Source of the DNA: Primorskyibacter flagellatus
GTDB lineage: Bacteria; Pseudomonadota; Alphaproteobacteria; Rhodobacterales; Rhodobacteraceae
Assembly (NCBI RefSeq): GCF_900176485.1
Contig: NZ_FWYD01000011.1
Span: forward strand, 1 to 64,000
DNA length: 64,000 bases
Direction: 5' to 3'
Position 1 is the stretch's first letter, and each line of letters begins with the position of its first letter. Shown in pieces: positions 34,435 to 43,901 of the stretch. The translations under genes and the position numbers were made by a program. Below the pieces are notes generated by a model. That model made no database searches. It worked only from the letters and a program-made list of their open reading frames with translations, and had not been told where the DNA came from.

Positions 34435-35565
34435 TTGGGCAGATTCGACAGATATATACTGTCGCAACTTATGGTGCTGTTCGGTTTTTTCGCTCTGGTG
34501 CTGGTCTCGGTCTACTGGGTGAACCGGGCCGTAATCCTGTTCGACCGGCTGATCGCGGACGGCCATTCCGCCGGTGTTTTCGTTGAGTTTACAGCGCTTT
34601 CCCTGCCAAACGTGATCCGAATGGTCCTGCCTATGGCGGCCTTTGCGGCGGCCGTCTACGTCACCAACCGGCTAAGCGCGGATTCCGAACTGACAGTGGT
34701 TCAGGCCACCGGATACAGCCCGTGGCGGCTGGCGCGCCCGGTGTTGATGTTCGGGCTGGTGATCGCACTTATGATGTCCACGCTGACGCATTTTCTGGTG
34801 CCCGCCTCCCTGGGGCAACTGCGCGAACGCGAGACCGAGATTTCCGGAAGCGTCTCGGCCCGGCTCCTGCGCGAAGGTGTCTTCCTGCATCCGGTGTCAG
34901 ACGTCACCTTCTACATCCGCGAGATTTCTGTCGATGGCGAGTTGAGCGACGTCTACCTGTCGGATCGCCGCCAGCCGGACCGCAGTGTGACTTATACTGC
35001 CGAGCGCGCCTATATTCTGCGCGATGATGCAGGCCCCAAACTGGTGATGGTCAGTGGTCTTGCGCAAACGATGACATATAAGACGCGGCGACTCTCAACC
35101 ACGAATTTCAAAGATTTTTCCTATGATATCAGTGCCCTGATCGCGCAAGCAGGAACACCCACGCCGCGCGTCAAACATATGTCCACGATTGATCTGCTGA
35201 CCCGGACATCCGAAATGGCCACGCTTGCCAAAGACACCAATGGCGAGGTTCTTGAAGAGGCGCATGGCCGCATTCAACAGGCGTTCCTGTGCGTGGTGGC
35301 GGCGCTGATCGGTTTCTCGACGCTAATGATCGGTGGGTTCAGCCGTTTCGGTGTGACCCGCCAGATCGTTCTGGCGATCTTTCTGCTGGTGCTGGTGAAG
35401 CTGGCGGAAAGCGCCGTCACGGATCCGGTGCGCGAAAACGCAGCGCTTTGGCCGCTGATCTATGTGCCGTCACTTGTCGGATTCGCGCTGGCCGGGGGGT
35501 TGCTTTATTCTGCGGCCCGCCCATTCAAGCGGCGGCGCCGAGCTGTTCCAGAGGTGCCAGCATGA
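34435..35565 (+). CDS. lptF: LPS export permease LptF
   Basis: A 376-residue YjgP/YjgQ family protein with TTG start and a strong GGGGGGCAAGG upstream. It has six membrane helices, three on either side of a periplasmic beta-jellyroll (about 130-270). Recognisable are FDRYILSQL at the start, LPNVIRMVLPMAAFAAA near 57 and ATGYSPWRLARP. With LptG and the ATPase LptB, it extracts LPS from the inner membrane. It overlaps lptG by four bases (ATGA). Confidence 0.93.
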   Translation: MGRFDRYILSQLMVLFGFFALVLVSVYWVNRAVILFDRLIADGHSAGVFVEFTALSLPNVIRMVLPMAAFAAAVYVTNRLSADSELTVVQATGYSPWRLARPVLMFGLVIALMMSTLTHFLVPASLGQLRERETEISGSVSARLLREGVFLHPVSDVTFYIREISVDGELSDVYLSDRRQPDRSVTYTAERAYILRDDAGPKLVMVSGLAQTMTYKTRRLSTTNFKDFSYDISALIAQAGTPTPRVKHMSTIDLLTRTSEMATLAKDTNGEVLEEAHGRIQQAFLCVVAALIGFSTLMIGGFSRFGVTRQIVLAIFLLVLVKLAESAVTDPVRENAALWPLIYVPSLVGFALAGGLLYSAARPFKRRRRAVPEVPA

Positions 35566-36656
35566 TCCTGCATTACTATTTTGCACGGCGCTTTTTGTGG
35601 ATGGTCGTTTCGGTTACGGGCGTGTTCTTCGCGTTCCTGATGCTGCTTGATCTGGTTGAGCAGATGCGCCTGTTCGATGCCTCGGTCAGTTTCGGCGAGG
35701 TGCTGGTCCTGACCTTGCTGAACACGCCACAATCTCTGTATCAAATCCTGCCACTGATCCTGATCCTCGCCACGATTGCACTATTCCTGTCGCTTGCGCG
35801 CTCGTCAGAGCTGGTGGCGGCGCGGGCGGCGGGGCGATCCGGGTTGGCCGCGCTGATCGCGCCAGTTGCGGTAACGGCCGTGCTGGGCGGGCTGGCTGTT
35901 GCGATGGCAAACCCGATCGTTGCCGCCACGTCGAAGCGCTATGACGCGCTGAAGGAAACCTATCGGTCCGGCGGCACCTCTACGCTTTCGATCGGGGCGG
36001 ACGGGCTTTGGTTGCGACAAGGCGATCTGCGCGGGCAAACCGTCATCCGTGCCGCGCGCGCCAATCCTCAGGCAACGGTCCTGTATGATGTCAGCTTTGT
36101 CGCCTATGCGCCGAAAGGCGGGCCAGTCCGGCGGATCGAGGCGGAAACCGCCAGCCTGATTGCCGGTGAATGGGTGTTGTCCAACGCCAAGGCCTGGCCC
36201 CTTGTCGCCGGGCTGAACTCTGAAGAAGCGGCGCAGGAGCATGAAACATTGCGGGTGGCCTCCACTCTGACACAAGAGAGTATCCGTGACAGTTTCGGCA
36301 CCCCTTCCGCGATTGCGGTCTGGGATCTTCCGACATTTATCACCCAGCTTGAAGAGGCCGGATTCAGCGCGCGCCGCCATCAGGTCTGGCTCCAGATGGA
36401 GCTTGCCCGGCCCCTGTTCCTGATCGCGATGGTGCTGGTGGGGGCCGCATTCACCATGCGTCATGCGCGCCTTGGCGGCACCGGAATAGCAGTACTGGCG
36501 GCGATTCTGTTGGGCTTTGGGCTTTACTACATTCGCAATTTCGCGCAAATCCTCGGAGAGAATGGCCAGCTTGCCCCGGCATTGGCGGCCTGGATCCCGC
36601 CCATCGCCTCGGTGCTGCTGGCGATGGGATTGATCCTGCATATGGAGGATGGATGA
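35562..36656 (+). CDS. lptG: LPS export permease LptG
   Basis: A 364-residue partner of LptF with the same architecture: N-terminal helices, periplasmic jellyroll (about 105-265) and three C-terminal helices. Family marks include LHYYFARRFLWM at the start, TPQSLYQILPLILILATIALF (about 50-70) and SELVAARAAGRS. The start overlaps the lptF stop and the end overlaps the lptD start, so all three are translationally coupled. Confidence 0.93.
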   Translation: MILHYYFARRFLWMVVSVTGVFFAFLMLLDLVEQMRLFDASVSFGEVLVLTLLNTPQSLYQILPLILILATIALFLSLARSSELVAARAAGRSGLAALIAPVAVTAVLGGLAVAMANPIVAATSKRYDALKETYRSGGTSTLSIGADGLWLRQGDLRGQTVIRAARANPQATVLYDVSFVAYAPKGGPVRRIEAETASLIAGEWVLSNAKAWPLVAGLNSEEAAQEHETLRVASTLTQESIRDSFGTPSAIAVWDLPTFITQLEEAGFSARRHQVWLQMELARPLFLIAMVLVGAAFTMRHARLGGTGIAVLAAILLGFGLYYIRNFAQILGENGQLAPALAAWIPPIASVLLAMGLILHMEDG

Positions 36657-38794
36657 CGCGCCCGCCCCTGCCCTTTGCCGCCCGGCTGTTCCTGTCCTTC
36701 TGGCTGACGTTTGGCGCGGCCTTGCCCGCATTGGCGCAGACCAATGATGCGGCGATGCTGGTCGCGGACGAGGTGTTGATCGCGGGCGAAGATCAGTTGA
36801 TTGCCCGCGGCAATGTCGAGGCGCTGTATCAAGGCAGTCGGCTGACTGCGACGCGCATCACCTATGACCGCGACACCGACACGCTCCAGCTTGACGGTCC
36901 GGTACGGCTGACGGATCCGCAGGGCAACCTTCTGCTGGCCGATAGTGGATCGCTCGACTCGACATTCGAGAACGGGTTGCTGCGCGGCGCGCGCATGGTG
37001 CTGGATGAACAGTTGCAGCTTGCCTCGGTCGAGGCGCGCCGCGTTGACGGTCGCTATACCCAACTTGCCCGCGTTGCGGTGACCTCTTGTCAGGTCTGCG
37101 GTGCCAATCAGGTGCCGCTGTGGCAAATCCGGGCCTCGCGCATCGTGCATGACGAAGAGGAAAAGCAGCTTTACTTCGACAATGCGCAGTTTCGGATACT
37201 GGATGTTCCGGTGTTCTACGCGCCCCGCCTGCGTCTGCCTGATCCGACGCTGAAACGCGCGGCGGGCATTCTGATTCCGTCGATCCGGTCCAGCACATTG
37301 CTGGGGTTCGGCATCAAGGTGCCGTATTTCATCCCGATCGGCGATCATCAGGATGTGACGTTGACGCCCTATCTGTCGCCGGTGACGCGGACGCTGGAGG
37401 CGCGGTATCGCCGCGCCTTCCGCAATGGCGATCTGACCGTGAACGCCGCCGTCACGAGCGATACGCTGGACGAAGGCCCACGGCGTGGCTACCTGTTTGC
37501 CGAAGGTGCGTTCGATCTTGGCCGCGACTACAAGCTGAGCTTCGATATCGAGATGACCTCGGATGACGCCTATCTCAACGATTACGACTATGCCAGCAAG
37601 GACCGACTGGACAGTGAGTTGACCATTACCCGCACCAAGGCAAAGCGCTACTTCGAGATCGGCATCACGCATTATCAATCGCTGGTCGATGGCGAGGACA
37701 ACGCCACCCAACCGACCATCCTGGCCGACGCGATCTATGAACAGCGGCTATTTCCGGCAGCACTTGGCGGCGAATTGCGGATGGGCCTGACGGCACATGG
37801 CCACTTCCGCTATTCGGACGATGACATTATCGGGCGCGACATCAACCGTCTGAATGCAGATCTAAGCTGGCGTCGGCGCTGGACGCTGCCGGGCGGTGTG
37901 CGTGCAGGTGTGCTTGGTCAGCTTTGGGGCGATGCGTTCAGCATCAGTCAGGACAGCACCAGCGATAACAATGTCGCGCAACTAACCCCCGCAGCGGCCG
38001 TGGAACTGCGTTGGCCACTGATCCGCACCGCCGCCAACGGCGCGCGCGATGTGATCGAGCCGATCGTGCAGTTCGGATGGGCCGGAGGCGACCGGCCCAA
38101 TATTCCCAACGACGAATCCACCCGTGTGGAGTTTGACGAAGGCAACCTGCTCGCCCTGTCCCGCTTTCCGGCAGCTGACCGGCGCGAACGCGGTTACTCC
38201 ACCGTTTACGGGTTGCGCTGGATGCGTGACAATCCGTCGGGCTGGAGCGCCGGGCTGACGCTGGGCCGCGTGACCCGCGACGAGGCGGATGACGCCTTTT
38301 CACGGTCTTCCGGACTTGGCGGCACGGAAAGCGACTGGCTGGTCGCCGGACATTTCGCCACACGGTCTGGCCTGAATGTGACGGCGCGCGGGCTTTTGGA
38401 CGGGGACGCACGGTTCTCCAAAGCAGCGGCGCGGGCTGGCTGGACCAACAGTCGGCTGGATCTGGGGGCATCCTACGTCCTGCTGGTCACCGATGCCGCG
38501 GAAGACCGACCCGAAGCACTGTCGGAATGGTCCTTTGACGGCAGCTACCGTTTCAACCAGTATTGGACCGGTCTGGCCGACTGGCGCTATGATCTGGCCT
38601 CCAGCAACCTTGCGAAGGCGGGTCTGGGCGTGAACTACACCAATGAATGCGTCGAGGTGGGCTTTTCGGTCTCGCGGAAGTTTGCCTCTTCCTCTAACCT
38701 TGAGCCATCAACAGATTTTGGCCTGACCGTTGCGCTGAAAGGCTTCAGCACCGGCGGCAGCGCCAAGGACTACCGCCGGTCCTGCGGCGGCTGA
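36653..38794 (+). CDS. lptD: LPS-assembly protein LptD
   Basis: A 713-residue outer-membrane protein that inserts LPS into the outer leaflet. A signal peptide (about 1-29, ending ALA) is followed by a periplasmic OstA-like beta-jellyroll (about 35-190; VLIAGEDQLIARGNVEALY) and then the beta-barrel domain with GFGIKVPYFIPIGDHQDVTLTPYLSP near 220. Two cysteines, in SCQVCG, lie in the jellyroll and one near the C-terminus (TNECVEVGFSVSRKF). They may provide the inter-domain disulphide known for LptD. Confidence 0.93.
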   Translation: MTRPPLPFAARLFLSFWLTFGAALPALAQTNDAAMLVADEVLIAGEDQLIARGNVEALYQGSRLTATRITYDRDTDTLQLDGPVRLTDPQGNLLLADSGSLDSTFENGLLRGARMVLDEQLQLASVEARRVDGRYTQLARVAVTSCQVCGANQVPLWQIRASRIVHDEEEKQLYFDNAQFRILDVPVFYAPRLRLPDPTLKRAAGILIPSIRSSTLLGFGIKVPYFIPIGDHQDVTLTPYLSPVTRTLEARYRRAFRNGDLTVNAAVTSDTLDEGPRRGYLFAEGAFDLGRDYKLSFDIEMTSDDAYLNDYDYASKDRLDSELTITRTKAKRYFEIGITHYQSLVDGEDNATQPTILADAIYEQRLFPAALGGELRMGLTAHGHFRYSDDDIIGRDINRLNADLSWRRRWTLPGGVRAGVLGQLWGDAFSISQDSTSDNNVAQLTPAAAVELRWPLIRTAANGARDVIEPIVQFGWAGGDRPNIPNDESTRVEFDEGNLLALSRFPAADRRERGYSTVYGLRWMRDNPSGWSAGLTLGRVTRDEADDAFSRSSGLGGTESDWLVAGHFATRSGLNVTARGLLDGDARFSKAAARAGWTNSRLDLGASYVLLVTDAAEDRPEALSEWSFDGSYRFNQYWTGLADWRYDLASSNLAKAGLGVNYTNECVEVGFSVSRKFASSSNLEPSTDFGLTVALKGFSTGGSAKDYRRSCGG

Positions 38795-38812
38795 CTTGGG
38801 ATGAAATGACAT

Positions 38813-40030
38813 ATGCGCTTGCTGACCTACATCACCGCCACTCTGGCCCTTTGCATCACCGTTCTGACCCTGCCCTCGCCTGCGCGCGCGCAGTTCTCGC
38901 CGGTGATCCTGGTCAATGACAGCGCCATTTCCGGCTACGAGTTGGAACAGCGCACCCGTATGCTGACCTTGCTGAACGCACCGGGAAATCCGACGGTGCT
39001 GGCGCGCGAGCAATTGATCGACGACCGGCTTCGAGTCGAGGCTGCATCTGCGGCAGGCATCCGCCCGACCGACGAGGAAATCACCGAAGGAATGACGGAA
39101 TTCGCCGGCCGCGCTAATCTGAGCCGCGAAGAATTCACGGCTGCGCTGGCCGGAAGCGGTGTCGATGAGCAGACATTCCGCGCCTTCGTGCAGGCCGGGC
39201 TGGCCTGGCGTCAGCTGGTGCAGGCGCGGTTCGGATCACGCTCTGCCGCTTCCGAGGGTGAAATTGACCGCGCGCTGTCTTCCAGCAGAACCGGCGGCGG
39301 CGTGCGAGTTCTTATCTCCGAACTCATCATGCCTGCCCCGCCGCAACAGGCCGCAGCGGTACGCGAACGCGCCAACCGCATTTCGCAGATCCGATCGACA
39401 GATGCGTTTTCAGCCGAGGCGCGGCGCTATTCCGCGACGGCCAGCCGTGGGCGCGGTGGACGTCTTGACTGGCAGAACCTGTCCGATCTGCCCCCCCAGC
39501 TGCAACCGCTGATCCTGGCGCTTGCTCCGGGTGAGGTGACGGACCCGCTGCCGATCTCCAATGCCGTCGCACTGTTCCAACTGCGCGCCATTGAAGAGAC
39601 CGGCTATAAAGCTCCGGAATATGCCGCAATCGAATATGCCGCCTATTACATCCCCGGCGGACGGACAGAGGCCGCGCTGGCCACTGCCCGCAACATCCAG
39701 ACGCGCGTGGACACTTGTGACGACCTTTATGGTGTCGCAAAGGGGCAGCCTGCGGAAGTGCTGGACCGGGGCAGCCTGCCCCCTGCCGAAATTCCGACCG
39801 ATATTGCCGTGGAACTGATGAAACTGGATGCAGGCGAGGTATCCACCGCATTGACGCGTTCGAACGGTCAAACGCTGGTGTTTCTGATGCTCTGCGGTCG
39901 CACACCGGTGCTGACCGAAGAGGTCAACCGCGAACAGTTGACGATGGGCCTGCGCAATCAACGGCTGAATTCCTACGCCAACGGCTATCTCGCGCAGCTT
40001 CGCGCCGAGGCGCGCATCCGCACCCGATGA
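38813..40030 (+). CDS. surA: SurA-like periplasmic peptidyl-prolyl isomerase
   Basis: A 405-residue exported chaperone. A signal peptide (about 1-29, ending ARA) leads into the SurA N-terminal domain: ILVNDSAISGYELEQRTRM (about 35-53) and AREQLIDDRLRVEAASAAGI. A single parvulin-type domain follows (about 165-275), then a C-terminal helix. It assists folding of outer-membrane proteins such as LptD, encoded 18 bases upstream. It has one clear PPIase domain instead of the two of E. coli SurA, as is usual in alphaproteobacteria. The stop overlaps pdxA. Confidence 0.86.
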   Translation: MRLLTYITATLALCITVLTLPSPARAQFSPVILVNDSAISGYELEQRTRMLTLLNAPGNPTVLAREQLIDDRLRVEAASAAGIRPTDEEITEGMTEFAGRANLSREEFTAALAGSGVDEQTFRAFVQAGLAWRQLVQARFGSRSAASEGEIDRALSSSRTGGGVRVLISELIMPAPPQQAAAVRERANRISQIRSTDAFSAEARRYSATASRGRGGRLDWQNLSDLPPQLQPLILALAPGEVTDPLPISNAVALFQLRAIEETGYKAPEYAAIEYAAYYIPGGRTEAALATARNIQTRVDTCDDLYGVAKGQPAEVLDRGSLPPAEIPTDIAVELMKLDAGEVSTALTRSNGQTLVFLMLCGRTPVLTEEVNREQLTMGLRNQRLNSYANGYLAQLRAEARIRTR

Positions 40031-41010
40031 CCGCTTTGCGCAGCGACGCCCCTATCGCCCTGACCTGCGGCGAACCGGCGGGCATTGGTCCGGAGCTGGC
40101 CGTGGCTGCACGCGCGCGGCTTGGCGGATCGGTGCCGTTTTTCCTGCTGGGCGACCCACGCCACCTGCCGGCCGATGCTGACATCGTAGAGATTGCACAT
40201 CCATCAGAGGCCTCGGCTGCGATGGCACGCGGACTCCCGGTGCTGTCCCACGATTTCGGCAGCCCCCGGGTGCTGGGCACGCCGCAGACGGATCACGCCG
40301 CACATGTGATCGCGGTGATCGAACGGGCTGTGTCTCTGGTGCAAACCGGCGCCGCATCGGCGATCTGCACGCTGCCCATCCACAAACAAGCGCTGGCCGA
40401 GGGCGCGGGCTTTACCTTTCCCGGTCATACGGAATTTCTGGGCCATCTGGCGGGCGTGGATGAGGTGGTAATGATGCTGGCTTCGGATCAGCTGCGCGTG
40501 GTGCCCATCACCATCCACATCGCGCTGGACGCGGTGGCACGGGCGCTGACGCCTGCGCTTCTGGAAACACGGCTGCGGATCACCCATGCGGCAATGATCG
40601 GCCAGTTCGGCATTCCCGCGCCGCGCATCGCGGTGGCCGGGCTGAACCCGCATGCAGGCGAAGGCGGCCGGATGGGGCGCGAAGAGATCGAGGTGATCGC
40701 CCCTGTGCTGGAGCGTTTGCGCGCGGAAGGCATGGATCTGCGTGGGCCGATATCGGCGGATACGATGTTTCACGCCGCCGCCAGAACGGGCTACGATGTG
40801 GCTGTGGCAATGTATCACGATCAGGCGCTGATCCCGATCAAGACGCTGGACTTCGACCGCGGCGTGAATGTCACGCTGGGACTGCCCTTCGTGCGGACCT
40901 CGCCAGACCACGGCACCGCCTTTGACATCGCAGGAACGGGCACGGCCAATCCCACCTCGACCGTGGAGGCGTTGCGTCTGGCCGCACGACTGGCAGGCGG
41001 TGCGGGATGA
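40027..41010 (+). CDS. pdxA: 4-hydroxythreonine-4-phosphate dehydrogenase
   Basis: A 327-residue NAD-dependent enzyme of pyridoxal 5'-phosphate synthesis (DXP-dependent route). It shows the family motifs TCGEPAGIGPEL at the start, the metal His segment FPGHTEFLGHLAG (about 134-146), GLNPHAGEGGRMGREE (about 204-219) and MYHDQALIPIKTL (about 261-273). The start overlaps the surA stop. The surA-pdxA-rsmA order is conserved in many Proteobacteria. Confidence 0.95.
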   Translation: MTALRSDAPIALTCGEPAGIGPELAVAARARLGGSVPFFLLGDPRHLPADADIVEIAHPSEASAAMARGLPVLSHDFGSPRVLGTPQTDHAAHVIAVIERAVSLVQTGAASAICTLPIHKQALAEGAGFTFPGHTEFLGHLAGVDEVVMMLASDQLRVVPITIHIALDAVARALTPALLETRLRITHAAMIGQFGIPAPRIAVAGLNPHAGEGGRMGREEIEVIAPVLERLRAEGMDLRGPISADTMFHAAARTGYDVAVAMYHDQALIPIKTLDFDRGVNVTLGLPFVRTSPDHGTAFDIAGTGTANPTSTVEALRLAARLAGGAG

Positions 41011-41049
41011 GTGTGCACAACCGTCCGATGGTGCGCCGTGTTGGACGTT

Positions 41050-41096
41050 CGGGAGCCTCCGGCGGGAGTATTTTTGCCAAGAAGAACTGGCAGGGT
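41050..41096 (-). repeat. REP-like intergenic repeat, copy C
   Basis: Read on the minus strand, the core CTTCTTGGCAAAAATACTCC (41066-41085) is identical to copy B, followed by CGCCGGAGGCTCCCG, which can fold on itself. It lies between pdxA and rsmA, antisense to them. Confidence 0.8.
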
Positions 41097-41125
41097 GTCC
41101 ATTCGTTGGCCGTGGGTGAGGGGCT

Positions 41126-41968
41126 GTGAGCGCGATTGACGGTTTGCCGCCGCTGCGCGTGGTGATCGCCGAACATGGCTTGAGCGCACGCAAATCGCTT
41201 GGGCAGAATTTCTTGCTGGATCTGAACCTGACGTCCAAGATCGCGCGACAGGCGGGCGATCTGAGCGGCTGTGACGTGCTGGAGATCGGCCCCGGACCGG
41301 GCGGCCTGACGCGCGGGTTGCTGGCAGAGGGCGCGCGCAAGGTTCTGGCGATCGAGAAGGATGCGCGTTGCCTGCCGGCATTGGCCGAAATCGCCGCCGC
41401 CTATCGCGGTCGGCTGGAGGTGGTCGAGGGCGATGCGTTGCAGGTTGATCCCTTGCAGCATTTGACCCCGCCAATCCGTATCGCGGCGAATCTGCCCTAT
41501 AATGTGGGGACGGAATTGCTGGTGCGCTGGCTGACACCGCGTGACTGGCCGCCCTTCTGGCAAAGCCTGACGCTGATGTTCCAGCGCGAAGTGGCCGAGA
41601 GGATCGTGGCCGCGCCCGGATCGAAGGCCTACGGGCGATTGGCACTGTTGGCCCAGTGGCGTGCGGATGCGCGGATCGCCATGAGTCTGCCGCCCGAAGC
41701 CTTCACGCCCGCGCCAAAGGTGTCGTCGGCCGTGGTGCATCTGACCGCCCTGCCCGCGCCGCGCTACCCTGCCGATCCAAAGGTGTTGGAGCATGTCGTG
41801 GCGCGCGCCTTCAACCAGCGTCGCAAGATGCTGCGGGCCGCGCTGAAGGGTGTCGCACCGGACATAGAGGACAGGTTGCTGGCGGCGGGGATCAAACCAA
41901 CGGACCGCGCCGAGCAGGTGCCGCTTGAAGCATTCTGCGCCCTGGCAAGAGCGGTGGCTGAAGGATAG
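41126..41968 (+). CDS. rsmA: 16S rRNA (adenine1518-N6/adenine1519-N6)-dimethyltransferase
   Basis: A 280-residue KsgA/RsmA enzyme starting at GTG with GGTGAGGGGCT upstream. SAM-binding motif I is [16 protein letters not shown] (about 52-67), preceded by the family opening SLGQNFLLD, and the catalytic motif is [11 protein letters not shown] (about 124-134). It dimethylates two adenines in the 16S rRNA 3' hairpin during 30S maturation. It ends the lptFG-lptD-surA-pdxA operon, after a 115-base gap that carries a repeat. Confidence 0.95.
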   Translation: MSAIDGLPPLRVVIAEHGLSARKSLGQNFLLDLNLTSKIARQAGDLSGCDVLEIGPGPGGLTRGLLAEGARKVLAIEKDARCLPALAEIAAAYRGRLEVVEGDALQVDPLQHLTPPIRIAANLPYNVGTELLVRWLTPRDWPPFWQSLTLMFQREVAERIVAAPGSKAYGRLALLAQWRADARIAMSLPPEAFTPAPKVSSAVVHLTALPAPRYPADPKVLEHVVARAFNQRRKMLRAALKGVAPDIEDRLLAAGIKPTDRAEQVPLEAFCALARAVAEG

Positions 41969-42076
41969 CTTTGAGGTAATAGTTGGCGCACGCGTCCTGC
42001 GGAAATGCGCAAGCGGCAAACCATGTTCTTAAGACCCTTCACGCATTCCGACAGCAAGCTTTAGCGAAAATGCAAG

Positions 42077-42103
42077 AAAGGCATCCCATCAGGATGCCTT
42101 TTT
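42077..42103. terminator. Bidirectional terminator between rsmA and DUF4167 gene
   Basis: AAAGGCATCC and GGATGCCTTT enclose CATCA and are followed by TTC on the plus strand; on the minus strand the tail is CTTTC. It lies between two convergent genes. Confidence 0.85.
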
Positions 42104-42130
42104 CAGTGGGTTGCCAAGGCTTGCCGAGAC

Positions 42131-42847
42131 TTATTCCGCGGCGTCTTTCGACGTATCCACACCCGGCGCGGCACTGCTGTCGGACGCTGTCTGGCTATCA
42201 TCGGAGGCCTGCGATTCTGCGCCTTCGGCGGGCTTTTTCGGGGCAGGCTTCTTGCGCGGTTTGCGCACCGGTTTGGGTTTGGGCTCTGCCTGGGCTTCGG
42301 CGTCCTGATCGGCCTGGGGTTTCGCCTTGGTCCTTGATTTGGACTTTGCTTCGGGCTGGGGTGCGGCATTCTCGGGCGTATCGACCAGATTGTTGCCGTC
42401 CCCATCATCGCTCAGATCCAGGACATCCGGCTGATCGGCGTTGGACGGATCAGCTTTAGGCTGCTGATGAGGCTGCGGTTGTTGCTCCTGACGCTGCCCG
42501 TCGTTCTGGGAGGTCGCCTCGCGTTCGGCACGCTCGCGGTCGCGCTGCGCCTGCCGCTCGCGGTTCTCGCGTTCCTGCTGTTCTCGGCGGGTATCCTGTT
42601 CCCGCTGCGCTTCGCTCAACATGCGCATGTAGTGTTCCGCATGCTGCTGAAAATTCTCGGTTGCGACCCGGTCATTGCCCAGCTGCGCGTCACGGGCAAG
42701 CTGATTATACTTGTCAATGATCTGCTGCGGGGTGCCACGCACCTTGCCCTCGGGACCCGAGCTGTCGAATACACGGTTGACGACGTTGCCAACGGTGGAA
42801 CGGTTGCGGTTCGATTTCGACCGCGATCTTGATTTGGAAGATCTCAT
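42131..42847 (-). CDS. DUF4167 domain protein with low-complexity charged tail
   Basis: The N-terminal ~75 residues form the DUF4167 domain: a basic Arg/Ser start, then GNVVNRVFDSSGPEGKVRGT and a long helix through QQHAEHYMRML (about 67-77). From residue 78 on it is low complexity: an Arg/Glu/Gln stretch (to about 125), then Pro/Asp-rich and Lys/Pro/Ala-rich segments and an acidic end. The family is found in alphaproteobacteria, and its function is unknown. The basic start followed by a disordered tail suggests RNA or nucleoid binding, but that is inference. Confidence 0.85.
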   Translation of the reverse strand: MRSSKSRSRSKSNRNRSTVGNVVNRVFDSSGPEGKVRGTPQQIIDKYNQLARDAQLGNDRVATENFQQHAEHYMRMLSEAQREQDTRREQQERENRERQAQRDRERAEREATSQNDGQRQEQQPQPHQQPKADPSNADQPDVLDLSDDGDGNNLVDTPENAAPQPEAKSKSRTKAKPQADQDAEAQAEPKPKPVRKPRKKPAPKKPAEGAESQASDDSQTASDSSAAPGVDTSKDAAE

Positions 42848-43070
42848 ATGTCTCTTGATCCAGCCTTGGTTCTGACTGTTGTGTGACCCGGTGGCGCCTC
42901 ATGCGCTCAACTTAAGGACGGGCCCCATCGATTTCCGGCTTGGCGTCGGCGGCGAGAGCGTAAGCGTTCAGCCATCCCGACTGCTACCGCAATAATCATG
43001 TCATCGGCTTCCAGACAAGCAAAAAACACGCGATCAGTAGCAGTTTCGGAAAAATTTGCCACAAAATGAC

Positions 43071-43901
43071 TTAATTGCCGCGGCAAGATACCACGCGCGG
43101 CCTGCCATCCATGTCGGGATGCACGATGACGTTCTGAAGTCCGCAACCGCGAAAAATCTCTGCAACGGCAGGGCCCTGCTGCCAGCCGATCTCTACCAAC
43201 AAGCGTCCACCGGGGGTCAGGTGATCCGCCGCACGGGTTGCGATCACGCGGTAAGGGGCCAGCCCGTCACCACCGGGGGTGAGCGCGATTTCCGGGTCGT
43301 GATTGCGCACCTCGGGTGAAAGATCGGACATCTCATTGGCAGCGATATAGGGCGGGTTGGACACGATTAAATCGAATCGTCCGCTGATCCCGTCAAACCA
43401 ATCGGCTGTCAGCAGCGTCAGCCGGTCCAGGACCCCGTGGCTCGTCGCATTTTGCGCGGCCACTTCCAGTGCCTTGGCGCTGATATCGCTGGCCACCGCC
43501 CGTGCGTCCGGCCATTCGGCCAACAAGGTGACAGCAAGGATGCCCGACCCGGCGCCGAGGTCCAAAATAGATGAACAACGCTCCGTAAGCGACTGCTCTA
43601 TAATATTTTCCGTTTCTGGACGTGGGTCGAGGACATCTTCGGTGACTGCAAAGCTGCGCCCCCAGAAAAGACGCGTGCCAAGGATTTTGGACACGGGTCG
43701 CCGTGCGCAGCGTTCGGCCAGCATCCGGTCCAGTCCCGCCATCGCGGTATCGGGGAAGTCGTCTCGGGCCAGCAATGTCAGTCGTGATGCTTCAACGCCC
43801 ATCGCGCCCGCAACCAGCGCCCGTGCATCACGGGGCGCGCCGTCTATTCCGGCGGCATGCAGCGTGCGCGTGGCTTGCGCCAGCGCCTCGCTGACCGTCA
43901 C
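43071..43901 (-). CDS. prmC: Release factor glutamine methyltransferase
   Basis: A 276-residue SAM-dependent enzyme that methylates the Gln of the GGQ motif in release factors. It shows [16 protein letters not shown] as motif I (about 112-127) and the catalytic NPPY in [12 protein letters not shown] (about 180-191). VLDPRPETE lies upstream, as in PrmC. The start overlaps the prfA stop by four bases, the common prfA-prmC coupling that puts enzyme and substrate on one transcript. Confidence 0.95.
   Translation of the reverse strand: MTVSEALAQATRTLHAAGIDGAPRDARALVAGAMGVEASRLTLLARDDFPDTAMAGLDRMLAERCARRPVSKILGTRLFWGRSFAVTEDVLDPRPETENIIEQSLTERCSSILDLGAGSGILAVTLLAEWPDARAVASDISAKALEVAAQNATSHGVLDRLTLLTADWFDGISGRFDLIVSNPPYIAANEMSDLSPEVRNHDPEIALTPGGDGLAPYRVIATRAADHLTPGGRLLVEIGWQQGPAVAEIFRGCGLQNVIVHPDMDGRPRVVSCRGN

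Noticed and set aside
42907-43146. 79-codon minus-strand frame between DUF4167 gene and prmC
   Set aside because: It overlaps the prmC end, has no ribosome-binding site and shows no domain.
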